64,000 bases of DNA from Roseovarius atlanticus (GCF_001441615.1 NZ_LAXJ01000019.1:1-64000), one strand, 5' to 3'; positions 25,750-35,216 are shown, counted from the stretch's first letter. A program made the numbers and translations. Notes: a model not told the origin generated them from the sequence alone.

Positions 25750-25987
25750 CGCGTTTCTCCTTGCCGGTGCCGTGGTGGCCGCCGAGATTGCCTTGGCCCT
25801 CTTCGTCTTCCTTGGTGACGCGGGTTGCGCCGGCGTCCTCGCTCTTTGTCCGCTTCAGCGAGTCGCGCGTACCGACCTTGCGTTCGAGATTGCCGTCGGC
25901 GCGGCCTTGCTGGTCTGGGGTGGGGACGTCGTCGACGAATTCTTCGGTTTCGCTTTTGCCGTCCTTCGATCTGTATCTGTCAGCCAT
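25742..25987 (-). CDS. Small hydrophilic protein of unknown function
   Basis: The 81 residues (MADRYRSKDGKSETEEFVDD...) are almost entirely charged or polar, with no hydrophobic core, so probably disordered. The start follows a strong AGGAGGTACCACC site. It overlaps the host-attachment-type gene by 8 bases, so the two are probably made together. I do not recognise the family. Confidence 0.65.
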   Translation of the reverse strand: MADRYRSKDGKSETEEFVDDVPTPDQQGRADGNLERKVGTRDSLKRTKSEDAGATRVTKEDEEGQGNLGGHHGTGKEKRDD

Positions 25988-26087
25988 GGTGGTACCTCCT
26001 GTCGGGAAAACGCCGGGTGGGGCGGGGGGTTCCATCGGGTGGTGCGGGTGTCGAGGACGGGAGCGAGGGGCCAGCCCCTCGCGCACC

Positions 26088-26121
26088 CCGGGATATTTTT
26101 GGCCAGAGGAAGAGCGGGGGC
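26088..26121. other. Possible dispersed intergenic motif
   Basis: CGCACCCCGGGATATTTTTG followed by GCCAGAGGAAGAGC resembles a sequence I remember as frequent between genes in Rhodobacteraceae. Only one copy lies in this window, so this rests on memory. Confidence 0.3.
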
Positions 26122-26175
26122 GGTGCCTGTCTTGTCGCGCTTGCATCAAGGGCGCGGGGGGCGCATATCGGGGGC

Positions 26176-27561
26176 ATGGTGAGATGGATCTGTGTCCTTG
26201 TCCTGTCCTTGACGCTGGCGGTGCCGGCGGGGGCGGAGATGCGCGTGCCCGAGAGCCGGGTCGAGATCAGCATGGGCTTTGTGCCCGTGGTCAAAGAGGC
26301 CGCGCCGGCGGTGGTGAACATCTATGCGCGGCGGGTTGTGAACACGCGGTCGAGCCCGTTTCGGGGCGATCCGTTCTTCGACGAGTTCTTTCGCGATTTC
26401 AGCGGGGCAAGGCCGCGGGTGGAAAACTCGTTGGGGTCGGGGGTGATCCTGAGCGCGGACGGGATCGTGGTGTCGAATTACCACGTGGTGGGGATGGCCA
26501 CGGACATCCGCGTGGTGCTGAACGACCGGCGGGAATTCGAGGCGCGGGTGCTGCTCTCGGACGAGGAAAGCGACCTGGCGATCCTGAAGCTGGAGGGCGC
26601 GGAAGGGATGCCGGCGCTGGAGTTGCGCGACAGCGATACGGTCGAGGTGGGCGAGCTGGTGCTGGCGATCGGCAACCCGTTTGGTGTGGGTCAGACGGTG
26701 ACCAGCGGGATCGTGTCGGGGCTGGCGCGATCGGGCGCGGCGACGGGCAATGCGCGGGGGTACTTCATCCAGACGGATGCGCCGATCAACCCGGGCAATT
26801 CGGGCGGGGCGCTGGTGGATATAGAGGGCCGGCTGGTGGGGATCAACACACGGATCCTGAGCCGGTCGGGCGGGTCGAACGGGATCGGCTTTGCCATCCC
26901 TGCCGCGCTGGTGGCGCAATTCGTGGCGCAGGCAGAGGCGGGAAACACCGCGTTCGAACGGCCCTGGGCCGGGATCAGCGGCCAGCCGGTGACGGCGGAC
27001 ATGGCCGAGGGGATGGGCCTGAATGTGCCGGGCGGGATCATCATTTCGCAACTGCATCCCGCGAGCCCGTTTGCCGCGGCCGGGTTCCAGGCGGGCGACG
27101 TGATCACGGCAGTGGACGGGCAGGCGGTGAACGCGGCGCCGGAGATGATTTACCGAATGTCGGTGGCCGGGATCGGCGGCGAGACGCGGGTGACGCGCGT
27201 GCGGGACGGCGCTGCGGAGGATGTGGTCCTGCGGCTGGGGGCCGCGCCGGAGGTGCCGCCGCGGGACGTGACCGAGACCGGCGCGCGGAGCGTCATTCCG
27301 GGGATGACGGTCGGCAATATCAACCCGGCCGTCATCGCCGAACTGGACCTGCCGCTGATGGCGGAGGGTGTCGTGGTGCTGGAGCCGGGGCGTGCGGGAC
27401 TGCGGGCCGGGTTGCGGCAGGGGGATATTCTGCGCGGGATCAACGGCGCGGCTGTCGAGGTCCCCGGCATGGTGGAGCCGATGCTGGAGGCGAGCGGGCG
27501 GTGGCTGAGCCTGGATGTGCAGCGGGGCACGCAGCGCAGCACGCTGCGGTTCAGGCTGTAG
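26176..27561 (+). CDS. DegP/DegQ-like serine endopeptidase (Do family)
   Basis: Periplasmic quality-control protease. A signal peptide (1-20) is followed by a trypsin-like domain with the catalytic triad H103 (SNYHVVG), D133 (ESDLAIL) and S209 (PGNSGGAL). Two PDZ domains follow, at about 275-350 and 380-455. The 461 residues are in the family range. The start at 26176 gives the signal peptide; the frame is open much further upstream but that part is low-complexity and is shared with the promoter. It is followed by rarA after two bases, a pair usual near rplQ in Rhodobacteraceae. Confidence 0.9.
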   Translation: MVRWICVLVLSLTLAVPAGAEMRVPESRVEISMGFVPVVKEAAPAVVNIYARRVVNTRSSPFRGDPFFDEFFRDFSGARPRVENSLGSGVILSADGIVVSNYHVVGMATDIRVVLNDRREFEARVLLSDEESDLAILKLEGAEGMPALELRDSDTVEVGELVLAIGNPFGVGQTVTSGIVSGLARSGAATGNARGYFIQTDAPINPGNSGGALVDIEGRLVGINTRILSRSGGSNGIGFAIPAALVAQFVAQAEAGNTAFERPWAGISGQPVTADMAEGMGLNVPGGIIISQLHPASPFAAAGFQAGDVITAVDGQAVNAAPEMIYRMSVAGIGGETRVTRVRDGAAEDVVLRLGAAPEVPPRDVTETGARSVIPGMTVGNINPAVIAELDLPLMAEGVVVLEPGRAGLRAGLRQGDILRGINGAAVEVPGMVEPMLEASGRWLSLDVQRGTQRSTLRFRL

Positions 27562-27563
27562 CC

Positions 27564-28895
27564 ATGGGCGATCTGTTCGATACCAACGCGAGCGCGAGGG
27601 ACGACAAGGCGCATGACAGCGCGCCGCGCCCGCTGGCGGACCGGCTGCGGCCCAAGGCGCTGGCCGAGGTGATCGGGCAGGAGAAGGTGATCGGGCCGGA
27701 TGGGCCGCTGGGCGTGATGCTGGCCTCGGGCAGCCTGACATCGCTGGTGTTCTGGGGGCCGCCGGGGGTGGGCAAGACCACCATCGCGCGGCTGCTGGCG
27801 GACGAGACGGACCTGCATTTCGTGCAGATCAGCGCGATCTTTTCCGGCGTGCCGGAACTGCGCAAGGTGTTCGACGCGGCCAAGCACCGGCGGGCGAACG
27901 GGCAGGGGACGCTGCTGTTCGTCGACGAGATCCATCGGTTCAACAAGGCGCAGCAGGACGGGTTTCTGCCGCATATGGAGGACGGGACGATCCTGTTGGT
28001 GGGGGCCACCACGGAAAACCCGAGTTTCGAGTTGAACGCCGCGCTTCTGAGCCGTTCGCAGGTTCTGGTGCTGGAGCGGCTGACCCTGGCGGAGTTGGAG
28101 CGGCTGGCGCAGCGGGCGGAGAAGGAGCTGGACCGGGCGCTGCCGCTGGACGGCGCGGCGCGCGAGTCGCTGCTGGAGATGGCGGACGGGGACGGGCGGG
28201 CGCTGCTAAATCTGATCGAGCAGGTGGCGGCGTGGAAGACCGACACGAAGCTGGACACCAATGCGCTGACTGCGCGGCTGATGAAGCGGGCGGCGCAGTA
28301 CGACAAGTCAGGCGACGCGCATTACAACCTGATTTCCGCTTTGCATAAGTCGGTGCGCGGGTCGGACCCGGATGCCGCGCTTTACTGGCTGGCGCGGATG
28401 CTGGACGGGGGCGAAGACCCGCGGTACCTGGCGCGGCGGATCACGCGGATGGCGGTGGAGGATATCGGGCTTGCCGATCCGCAGGCGCAGGCGGTGTGCC
28501 TGCAATCGTGGGAAACCTATGAGCGGCTGGGCAGTCCGGAGGGGGAGCTGGCGCTGGCGCAGGCGGTCACCTACCTGGCGCTGGCGCCCAAGTCGAACGC
28601 GGCCTACGTGGCCTACAAGGCGGCGATGAAGGCCGCCAAGAAGACCGGGAGCGAGCCGCCGCCCAAGCATATCCTAAACGCGCCCACCGGGCTGATGAAA
28701 GAGCAGGGATACGGTGCGGGCTATGCCTATGACCACGATGCCGAGGACGCGTTTTCGGGGCAGAACTATTTTCCCGACACGATGGAGCGGCCCGAGCTGT
28801 ACAAGCCGGTCGAGCGCGGGTTCGAGCGGGAACTTGGCAAGCGGGTGGCCTATTTTGCGAAGCTGCGGGCGCGCAAGGAAGACGCGGGGTCTTAG
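27564..28895 (+). CDS. rarA: Replication-associated recombination protein A
   Basis: AAA+ ATPase of the clamp-loader type that acts at stalled replication forks (MgsA/WRNIP1 family). The 443 residues carry Walker A GPPGVGKT (65-72), Walker B with DEIH (121-124), and the C-terminal MgsA domain (YHDAEDAF... PDTMERPELYKPVERGFERE region). The ATG at 27564 lies two bases after the protease stop, so the two genes are probably one operon. Confidence 0.94.
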   Translation: MGDLFDTNASARDDKAHDSAPRPLADRLRPKALAEVIGQEKVIGPDGPLGVMLASGSLTSLVFWGPPGVGKTTIARLLADETDLHFVQISAIFSGVPELRKVFDAAKHRRANGQGTLLFVDEIHRFNKAQQDGFLPHMEDGTILLVGATTENPSFELNAALLSRSQVLVLERLTLAELERLAQRAEKELDRALPLDGAARESLLEMADGDGRALLNLIEQVAAWKTDTKLDTNALTARLMKRAAQYDKSGDAHYNLISALHKSVRGSDPDAALYWLARMLDGGEDPRYLARRITRMAVEDIGLADPQAQAVCLQSWETYERLGSPEGELALAQAVTYLALAPKSNAAYVAYKAAMKAAKKTGSEPPPKHILNAPTGLMKEQGYGAGYAYDHDAEDAFSGQNYFPDTMERPELYKPVERGFERELGKRVAYFAKLRARKEDAGS

Positions 28896-29196
28896 GCGAA
28901 TCCCGGCGAACCGATGGGTCGGGTGCGCGGAAATGTCGTTTTTTGAACAGTCGGTCGCAGATCGGGCCGACGCGCGAAAACGCCTTGATTGCAAGAGGTT
29001 CAACAGCGTTGGCTAGTGATTTGAACGTGCGAAAAAAAATCGTGATGCGGCATATGAAGGCTGGAAGCGACATTTTTTTCGTGTTTTGGTAACATCATGT
29101 CGTAAATGAGCCGCCCGTTCAGGGGAAACGACGCAAAGCTGCTTTGAAGGGTCGCGCAAGATGACCTGAAAGACAGACTAGTCATAGGGAGACATC
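28896..29196 (+). promoter_or_regulatory. Leader region of the ABC importer operon
   Basis: About 300 bases without a gene. It is AT-richer than the surroundings around 29015-29105 (runs of A and T, for example GCGAAAAAAAATCG and GACATTTTTTTCG), suiting promoter sequence. The ribosome site ATAGGGAGACATC precedes the first gene. No single promoter could be fixed. Confidence 0.4.
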
Positions 29197-30810
29197 ATGA
29201 CTGATATCAAAGATCAAATGCTGCTGGATCGACTGGCAGCCGCGGCCCGCGAAGGCAAGATCTCTCGCCGGTCGTTCATGCATTACGCCGCCGCGGCGGG
29301 CCTGACGACCACGGCCGCGACCGGCCTGTGGACCGGCGCCGCGAAGGCGCAGCCCGCCAAGGGCGGGACGTTCCGCCTGGGGATGCACGACGGCAACACG
29401 TCGGACACGCACGACCCCGGCACCTACGTCACCTTCTCGATGATCCAGGTGGCACACACATATCGGTCCTACCTGACGCTGATCGAGCCCGATGGCTCGC
29501 TCGGGCCGGACCTGGCCAGCGAGTGGAGCGCGAGCCCGGACGCGAAGGAATGGACGTTCAAGATCAATGACAACGCCACGTTCCACAGCGGCAACAAGGT
29601 GACGGCGAACGACGTGATCGCGTCGATGAACCACCACCGCGGCGAAGAGACGACCTCGGCCGCGAAGGCGCTTTTGTCGGATGTCGAGGATCTGGTCGAC
29701 AACGGCGACAACTCGGTCACGTTCAAGCTGGCGGCGGGCAATGCCGACCTGCCGTGGCTGATGACCGACTATCACCTGGCGATCGTGCCGGCGAACGAAG
29801 ACGGCACGGCCAACTGGCAGTCGGGCGACGGGTCCGGCCCCTACAAGATGGAAGAGGCCGAGTTCGGCGTGCGCTACAGCCTGACCCGCCACGAGGGCTG
29901 GCACCTGGAAGGCGCCTATTTCGACGACCTGCAACTGATCGTTCTGAACGACCCGAACGCGCGCCAGACGGCGCTGGTGACGGGCGATGTGGACGCGGTG
30001 ACGCAGCTGGAGCTGAAGACGCTGGCGCTGTTGCAGCGTGATCCGAACATCGAGATCGACGACGTGCCGTCGGCGGCGGCGATCACCATGCCGATGCTGT
30101 GCGACACGGCGCCGTTCGACAACGTGGATGTGCGCAACGCGCTGAAACTGTCGCTGAACCGCGACGAGCTGATCGAGAAGATCGCGTTCGGGGCGGCCAC
30201 CAAGGCGAACGATTTCCACCATTCGCCGGCGATGCCGTATTTCCCGGAAGGGATCGAGCAGCGCGAATACGATCCCGACCAGGCGAAATCGCTGTTGCAG
30301 AAAGCCGGGGCCGAGGGCCTGACGGTGAACCTGAGCGTGGCCGACTCGGTCTTTTCAGGCGCGGTGGACATGTGCGTTCTGTTTGCCGAGCACGCCAAGC
30401 AGGCCGGCATCACCATCAACGTCAACCGCGAGCCCAACGACGGGTACTATTCCGACGTGTGGCTGAAAAAGCCGTGGTGCGTGGTGCAGTGGGGCGCGCG
30501 TCCGACGCCGGACGTGATGTATTCGCTGGCCTACAAGTCCGACGCGGCCTGGAACGAGAGCCGGTGGCAGAACGAGCGGTTCAACGAACTGCTGCTTCAG
30601 GCCAAGGCCGAGCTGGACGATGAAAAGCGGGCCGAGATGTACCGCGAGATGGCTATCCTGGCGAAGGACGATGGCGGCACGATCATCCCGTTCTTCCCGA
30701 ACTTCGTCTATGCGCGGCGCAAGAACGTGCAGCACGGGCCGGACCTGGCGCCAAGCTGGCAGATGGATGGCGCGCGCGCCTGCAGCCGCTGGTGGTTCGC
30801 GGACGCATAA
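29197..30810 (+). CDS. ABC transporter substrate-binding protein, family 5 (oligopeptide type)
   Basis: Periplasmic solute-binding protein of 537 residues. A Tat-type signal is seen: ISRRSFMHYAAAAGL with the twin Arg at 24-25. The family 5 core is present (TVTFKLAAGNADLPWLMTDY, LSLNRDELIEKIAFGAATKA). The family binds peptides, nickel, opines or sugars; the ligand cannot be told. It is followed by a stem-loop and then two permeases and an ATPase on the same strand. Confidence 0.9.
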   Translation: MTDIKDQMLLDRLAAAAREGKISRRSFMHYAAAAGLTTTAATGLWTGAAKAQPAKGGTFRLGMHDGNTSDTHDPGTYVTFSMIQVAHTYRSYLTLIEPDGSLGPDLASEWSASPDAKEWTFKINDNATFHSGNKVTANDVIASMNHHRGEETTSAAKALLSDVEDLVDNGDNSVTFKLAAGNADLPWLMTDYHLAIVPANEDGTANWQSGDGSGPYKMEEAEFGVRYSLTRHEGWHLEGAYFDDLQLIVLNDPNARQTALVTGDVDAVTQLELKTLALLQRDPNIEIDDVPSAAAITMPMLCDTAPFDNVDVRNALKLSLNRDELIEKIAFGAATKANDFHHSPAMPYFPEGIEQREYDPDQAKSLLQKAGAEGLTVNLSVADSVFSGAVDMCVLFAEHAKQAGITINVNREPNDGYYSDVWLKKPWCVVQWGARPTPDVMYSLAYKSDAAWNESRWQNERFNELLLQAKAELDDEKRAEMYREMAILAKDDGGTIIPFFPNFVYARRKNVQHGPDLAPSWQMDGARACSRWWFADA

Positions 30811-30816
30811 GAGGTT

Positions 30817-30844
30817 TTGCCCCGGCACACTGCTGCCGGGGCAA
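30817..30844 (+). promoter_or_regulatory. Stem-loop between binding protein and permease genes
   Basis: TTGCCCCGGC (30817-30826) with GCCGGGGCAA (30835-30844), 10 pairs, no strong T run. Such stem-loops after the binding-protein gene often stabilise its mRNA and lower permease expression. Confidence 0.65.
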
Positions 30845-31001
30845 GCATTTGGAGGGGGCGGGTGACCGCCCCGTCCGGGCCGACGGGACGGCCGAGATAG
30901 CGCGAAAAGCGCACGGGGCACGTCAAAACGTCATAACAAAATAAGCTGTGCGGATGCGGCCCGGGACGGGCACGGCGGACGCCCAACAGCAGGAGGGACA
31001 T

Positions 31002-31958
31002 ATGGGAGACATCTTAACGCTTGTCGGCAAGCGTCTTGGTCTCGGGTTGATCATCCTATTGGTGATCTCGTTGATTATCTTCTTCATGGTCGAGCTTCTT
31101 CCCGGCGACATCGCGCAGGCGGTGCTGGGACAGTCGGCGACGCCGGAGAACCTTGCGGCGCTGCGCCGTGAGATGGGCCTCGACCAGCCCGCGATCGTGA
31201 GATACCTGGCGTGGCTGGGCGATGCCGTCACGCTGGATTTCGGCAGCTCGATCGTGACCGATGCGCGGGTGACCGAGATCATCGGGGAGCGGTTCATGAA
31301 CACGCTGTTCCTGGCGGCCTACGCGGCCGTGATCGCGGTGCCGGTGTCGATTATCCTGGGCGTGATCGTGGCGCTGTTGCGGAACTCGATCTTCGACCGG
31401 GTGGCGAACGTAGTGTCACTGTCCTTCATCTCGTCGCCGGAATTCTTTCTGGGCTACATCCTGATCCTCTATTTCGCTGTCAAGTGGGGCATGTTCCCGG
31501 CCATCGCGAGCCTGAGCGAAGGGATGAGTTTCCTCGACCTGCTGGAGCGGACGTTCCTGCCGGCGCTGACGCTGGTGCTGGTGGTCATGGCGCACATGAT
31601 GCGGATGACCCGCGCGGCGATCATCAACCTGCTGGCCAGCCCCTATATCGAGATGGCCCGGCTGAAGGGCGCGCCGCCCTGGAAGGTGATCGTGAAACAC
31701 GCGCTGCCAAACGCCTGGGCGCCGATCATCAACGTGGTCGCGCTGAACCTGGCGTACCTGATCACCGGCGTGGTGCTGGTGGAGGTGGTGTTCGTCTATC
31801 CTGGCATCGGCCAGGCGTTGGTGGACGCGGTTTCCAAGCGCGACTTCCCCGTGGTGCAGGCCTGCTGCCTGATCTTCGCGGCGACCTTCATTCTTCTCAA
31901 CCTTGCAGCCGACGTTGGTGCGATCCTCACCAACCCGCGCCTGCGGCACCCGAAATAA
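31002..31958 (+). CDS. ABC transporter permease (DppB/OppB type)
   Basis: Inner-membrane permease of 318 residues, with an N-terminal span (LGLGLIILLVISLIIFFMVE) and the BPD transmembrane domain from about residue 95. The coupling-helix motif is seen as EMARLKGAPPWKVIVKHALP. The ATG at 31002 follows AGGAGGGACAT. The second permease starts 12 bases after its stop. Confidence 0.9.
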   Translation: MGDILTLVGKRLGLGLIILLVISLIIFFMVELLPGDIAQAVLGQSATPENLAALRREMGLDQPAIVRYLAWLGDAVTLDFGSSIVTDARVTEIIGERFMNTLFLAAYAAVIAVPVSIILGVIVALLRNSIFDRVANVVSLSFISSPEFFLGYILILYFAVKWGMFPAIASLSEGMSFLDLLERTFLPALTLVLVVMAHMMRMTRAAIINLLASPYIEMARLKGAPPWKVIVKHALPNAWAPIINVVALNLAYLITGVVLVEVVFVYPGIGQALVDAVSKRDFPVVQACCLIFAATFILLNLAADVGAILTNPRLRHPK

Positions 31959-31970
31959 GGAGGGCGGATC

Positions 31971-33203
31971 ATGATTTTTGTAATCCTCTACTTCGCCCTG
32001 CTGCTTGTGCTGTCTTGCGGGGCTGCCTACTACAATCAACGCTCGGCGTTTCTGCTGCTGTTCTCGCTGACACTGGTGTCGCTGGTGGTTGCGATCATCG
32101 GCGGGATCCCCGGGCTGCGGTTCATCTCGATTGCCGCGGGGATGCTTCTGGCGGCGGGCATGATGTCCTACGCGTTCCGCGAGTTTCTGACGGCACTGGC
32201 AAGCGACGAGATGGCCAAGGAGCTGCGCACCGCGCCGCTGACCGCGGCCTTCGGGATGTTCGTGATCTTCATCGTGGCGATCATGGGCATCTTCGCCCCG
32301 GCCATCGCGCCCTATGGCGAGGCCGAGATCGTCAGCCAGGCCTTTGCGCCGCCGGACAACAACATGCTGCTGGGCGCGGACCAGCTGGGCCGGGACATGT
32401 TCAGCCGCATCATCTATGGCGCGCGGAACACCGTGGCGCTGGCGCTGTGCGGCACGGTCCTGGCATTCATCCTGGGCGCCATGGCGGGCCTGTTGGCGGC
32501 GACCAAAGGCGGTTACTTCGACGGGTTCATGGGCCGGATGGCAGACGTGATCATGTCGATTCCGTCGCTGATCTTTGCCCTGCTGATGCTGTCGATCTTC
32601 GGCGGCTCGCTGGCATCGCCTCAGACCAGTTCCTGGCTGCTGTTCGGCTTTGCCGTCATCGTCGGGCTGCTGTTTCTGGCGGCGGCGGCCTATTCGCTTG
32701 TCAGCTGGCTGATCGGGGCGGCGATCGTCGCCGGGGTGGCCTTTGCCTTTGCGCTGGCCGGCACGACGATCTTCAACGCGTCGGAGATCATCCTGATCCT
32801 GGTGGTCGCGATCATCTACAGCCCGCGGGTGTTCCGCCTGACACGGGCGGTCGCGGGCAACGTGGTGGTGATGGACTATATCGAGGCCGCCAAGCTGCGC
32901 GGTGAAAAGAACTGGTACCTGATCCGGCGCGAGATCCTGCCCAACTCGACCGCGCCTTTGGTGGCGGAATTCGGGCTGGAGTTCTGTTTCGTATTCCTGC
33001 TGATCGCGGGCCTCAGCTTCCTCGGGCTCGGCATCCAGCCGCCCACGGCCGACTGGGGCTCGATGGTGCGGGAGAACGCGACGCTGATTTCGTTCGGTGA
33101 GATCACGCCGCTGATTCCGGCCGCGGCCATCGCGCTGTTGACCGTGGCGGTCAACTTTGTGGTGGACTGGATGCTGCACCGGTCCTCGGGCTTGAAGGAG
33201 TAA
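31971..33203 (+). CDS. ABC transporter permease (DppC/OppC type) with extra membrane segments
   Basis: The DppC core is clear: GADQLGRDMFSRIIYGARN (135-153) and the coupling segment YIEAAKLRGEKNWYLIRREI (303-322). The protein has 410 residues against about 300 for most relatives. The excess is an N-terminal region of about 85 residues with two or three spans (1-20, 26-45, 50-66), and an insertion at about 213-272 with two more hydrophobic segments between conserved permease helices. The frame is intact. It partners with the preceding permease. Confidence 0.88.
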   Translation: MIFVILYFALLLVLSCGAAYYNQRSAFLLLFSLTLVSLVVAIIGGIPGLRFISIAAGMLLAAGMMSYAFREFLTALASDEMAKELRTAPLTAAFGMFVIFIVAIMGIFAPAIAPYGEAEIVSQAFAPPDNNMLLGADQLGRDMFSRIIYGARNTVALALCGTVLAFILGAMAGLLAATKGGYFDGFMGRMADVIMSIPSLIFALLMLSIFGGSLASPQTSSWLLFGFAVIVGLLFLAAAAYSLVSWLIGAAIVAGVAFAFALAGTTIFNASEIILILVVAIIYSPRVFRLTRAVAGNVVVMDYIEAAKLRGEKNWYLIRREILPNSTAPLVAEFGLEFCFVFLLIAGLSFLGLGIQPPTADWGSMVRENATLISFGEITPLIPAAAIALLTVAVNFVVDWMLHRSSGLKE

Positions 33204-33208
33204 ACGAC

Positions 33209-34909
33209 ATGGGCTTGAAGAAAACAGATGTCCTTCTGAAGATCCGGGACCTGAAGATCCAAGGGTATTCGGACGAAACCTGGGTCGACATCATCAAGGG
33301 TGTCGACCTGACCCTGCACCGCGGCGAGGTGATGGGCCTGATCGGGGAATCCGGTGCGGGCAAGTCGACCATCGGCGCGGCGGCCATGGGCTATGCCCGC
33401 GACGGCACGCGGATCGTGGAGGGCTCGTCGATCGAGTTCGACGGGATCGAGCTGACCACGTCGTCGGAGGCCGAGAAACGGGCGCTGCGCGGGTCGCGCA
33501 TCGCCTATGTGGCGCAGTCGGCGGCGGCGTCGTTCAACCCGGCGCACAAGCTGATCGACCAGCACACGGAAGCCCCCGTGCAGTACCGCATCAAGAAGCG
33601 GCTGGAGGCGCAGGAGGACGCGATCGAGCTGTATGAGCGGTTGCGCCTGCCCAATCCGGGCGAGATCGGGTTCCGGTATCCGCACCAGGTGTCGGGGGGG
33701 CAGTTGCAGCGGGCAATGACGGCGATGGCCATGTCGTGCCGGCCTGACCTGATCATCTTTGACGAGCCGACGACGGCGCTGGACGTGACGACCCAGATCG
33801 AGGTTCTGGCGGCCATTCGCGATATCGTGGACCAGTTCAACACCGCGGCGATCTATATCACCCACGACCTGGCGGTGGTGGCGCAGATGGCCGACACGAT
33901 CAAGGTGCTGTTGCGCGGCGAAGAGGTCGAGGAGGCGCCCACGGACCAGATGCTGGAGAATCCGCAGGAGGATTACACCAAGTCGCTTTGGGCCGTGCGC
34001 AGCTTTACCAGCGAGCAGAAGCACCGCCCGACGGATGGCACGCCGCCGCTGATCTCGGTCAAGAACGTGGACGCGTCCTATTCCAACGGGCCGAAGATCC
34101 TGGATGACGTGTCGTTCGACATCTACCAGGGGATGACAGTGGCCGTGGTGGGCGAATCCGGGTCGGGCAAGTCCACGACCGCGCGGGTGATCACCGGGCT
34201 GTTGCCGCCTAGCAAAGGCGAGGTGCTGTTCAAGGGCGAGCCGTTCCCGGCCAGTTACAAGGACCGCTCGAAGGACCAGTTGCGACAGTGCCAGATGATC
34301 TATCAGATGGCCGATACCGCGCTGAACCCCAAGGTGCAGATTTCGGAGATCATCGGGCGTCCGGCGCAGTTCTATTCGGGGCTGAAGGGCACGGCGCTGA
34401 AGACGCGGGTGGATGAACTGTTGGACCTGATCGAGCTGGAGCCGTCGAAATACTACAACCGGTATCCGCCCGAGTTGTCGGGTGGCCAGAAACAGCGGAT
34501 CGGGATCGCCCGGGCGCTGGCGGCGGAGCCCAGTTTCATCGTCTGTGACGAGGTGACCTCGGCGCTGGACCAGCTGGTGGCCGAAGGCATCCTGCGGCTG
34601 CTGGACCGGCTGCAGAACGAGCTGAACCTGGCCTACATGTTCATCACCCATGACCTGGCGACGGTGCGGTCGATCGCCGACGAGGTGGTGGTGATGCAGA
34701 ACGGGCAGGTGGTGGAACAGGGGCCGAAGGACGACATGTTCACGCCGCCGCACCATCCCTATACAGACCTGCTGCTGAGCTCGGTGCCGGAGATGGATCC
34801 GAACTGGCTGACCACGCTACTGGAGGAACGCGGCGTCGACAATATCGGCGACGCGGCCTCGGCCAAGATCGACCCGGACGACGACAAGGTCGAGGGTACG
34901 CAGGTCTGA
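33209..34909 (+). CDS. ABC transporter ATP-binding protein with two ATPase domains
   Basis: A fused DppD-DppF-type protein of 566 residues. Walker A motifs are GESGAGKST (46-54) and GESGSGKST (315-323); signatures are VSGGQLQRAM and LSGGQKQRIG; Walker B regions are IIFDEPTTALD and IVCDEVTSALD. The second domain has V in place of P in the DEP motif. It powers the importer together with the two upstream permeases; one polypeptide supplies both nucleotide-binding sites. Confidence 0.93.
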   Translation: MGLKKTDVLLKIRDLKIQGYSDETWVDIIKGVDLTLHRGEVMGLIGESGAGKSTIGAAAMGYARDGTRIVEGSSIEFDGIELTTSSEAEKRALRGSRIAYVAQSAAASFNPAHKLIDQHTEAPVQYRIKKRLEAQEDAIELYERLRLPNPGEIGFRYPHQVSGGQLQRAMTAMAMSCRPDLIIFDEPTTALDVTTQIEVLAAIRDIVDQFNTAAIYITHDLAVVAQMADTIKVLLRGEEVEEAPTDQMLENPQEDYTKSLWAVRSFTSEQKHRPTDGTPPLISVKNVDASYSNGPKILDDVSFDIYQGMTVAVVGESGSGKSTTARVITGLLPPSKGEVLFKGEPFPASYKDRSKDQLRQCQMIYQMADTALNPKVQISEIIGRPAQFYSGLKGTALKTRVDELLDLIELEPSKYYNRYPPELSGGQKQRIGIARALAAEPSFIVCDEVTSALDQLVAEGILRLLDRLQNELNLAYMFITHDLATVRSIADEVVVMQNGQVVEQGPKDDMFTPPHHPYTDLLLSSVPEMDPNWLTTLLEERGVDNIGDAASAKIDPDDDKVEGTQV

Positions 34910-34926
34910 GACTGACGATCAGGAAC

Positions 34927-34965
34927 AAAAAACGGCGCCCCGAAAATAGGGCGCCGTTTTCTTTT
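34927..34965. terminator. Bidirectional terminator after the ABC operon
   Basis: AAAACGGCGCCC (34929-34940) pairs with GGGCGCCGTTTT (34949-34960), loop CGAAAATA, with A and T runs on either side. It separates the ABC operon from the convergent small genes. Confidence 0.9.
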
Positions 34966-34984
34966 CATGAATTCGTGCTGTGCG

Positions 34985-35107
34985 CTAGCCGGTGATGGCC
35001 ATGCCCGACAGGACCATCGCGGCGACGATCAGGGCATAGACGATCACGACGGCCTGCCACGTGGCGCTGTGGGCCTGCAATTCGCGGATCAGTTGGTCAC
35101 GGTTCAT
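34985..35107 (-). CDS. Small single-span membrane protein, 40 residues (paralogue A)
   Basis: The protein starts MNRDQLIRELQAHSATWQ, followed by one hydrophobic span (VVIVYALIVAAMVLSGMAI) and ends TG. The start follows AAAGGAT at a normal distance. It is too short for most gene finders. It is clearly related to the next gene: the pattern RD-x-L-x-REL-x-x-HSATWQ-x-VV-x-VY recurs at the same positions. I do not recognise a family. The N-terminal charged part is probably a cytoplasmic amphipathic helix. Confidence 0.82.
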   Translation of the reverse strand: MNRDQLIRELQAHSATWQAVVIVYALIVAAMVLSGMAITG

Positions 35108-35216
35108 GGCGGGTATCCTTTTCAGAAGCGCCAAGGACGCCAAACGAGTCTCACGTTCAACGCCGAAGGGGAAAGAGGTCGGTTTTCGGACTGTGGCGCA
35201 GGGCGCCGGGGGAAGG

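Noticed and set aside
25761-28895. A single open frame of more than 1000 codons ending with RarA
   Set aside because: Only the part from 27564 resembles a protein. The upstream part runs in another frame through the DegP-like protease gene, whose catalytic triad, signal peptide and PDZ domains are clear.
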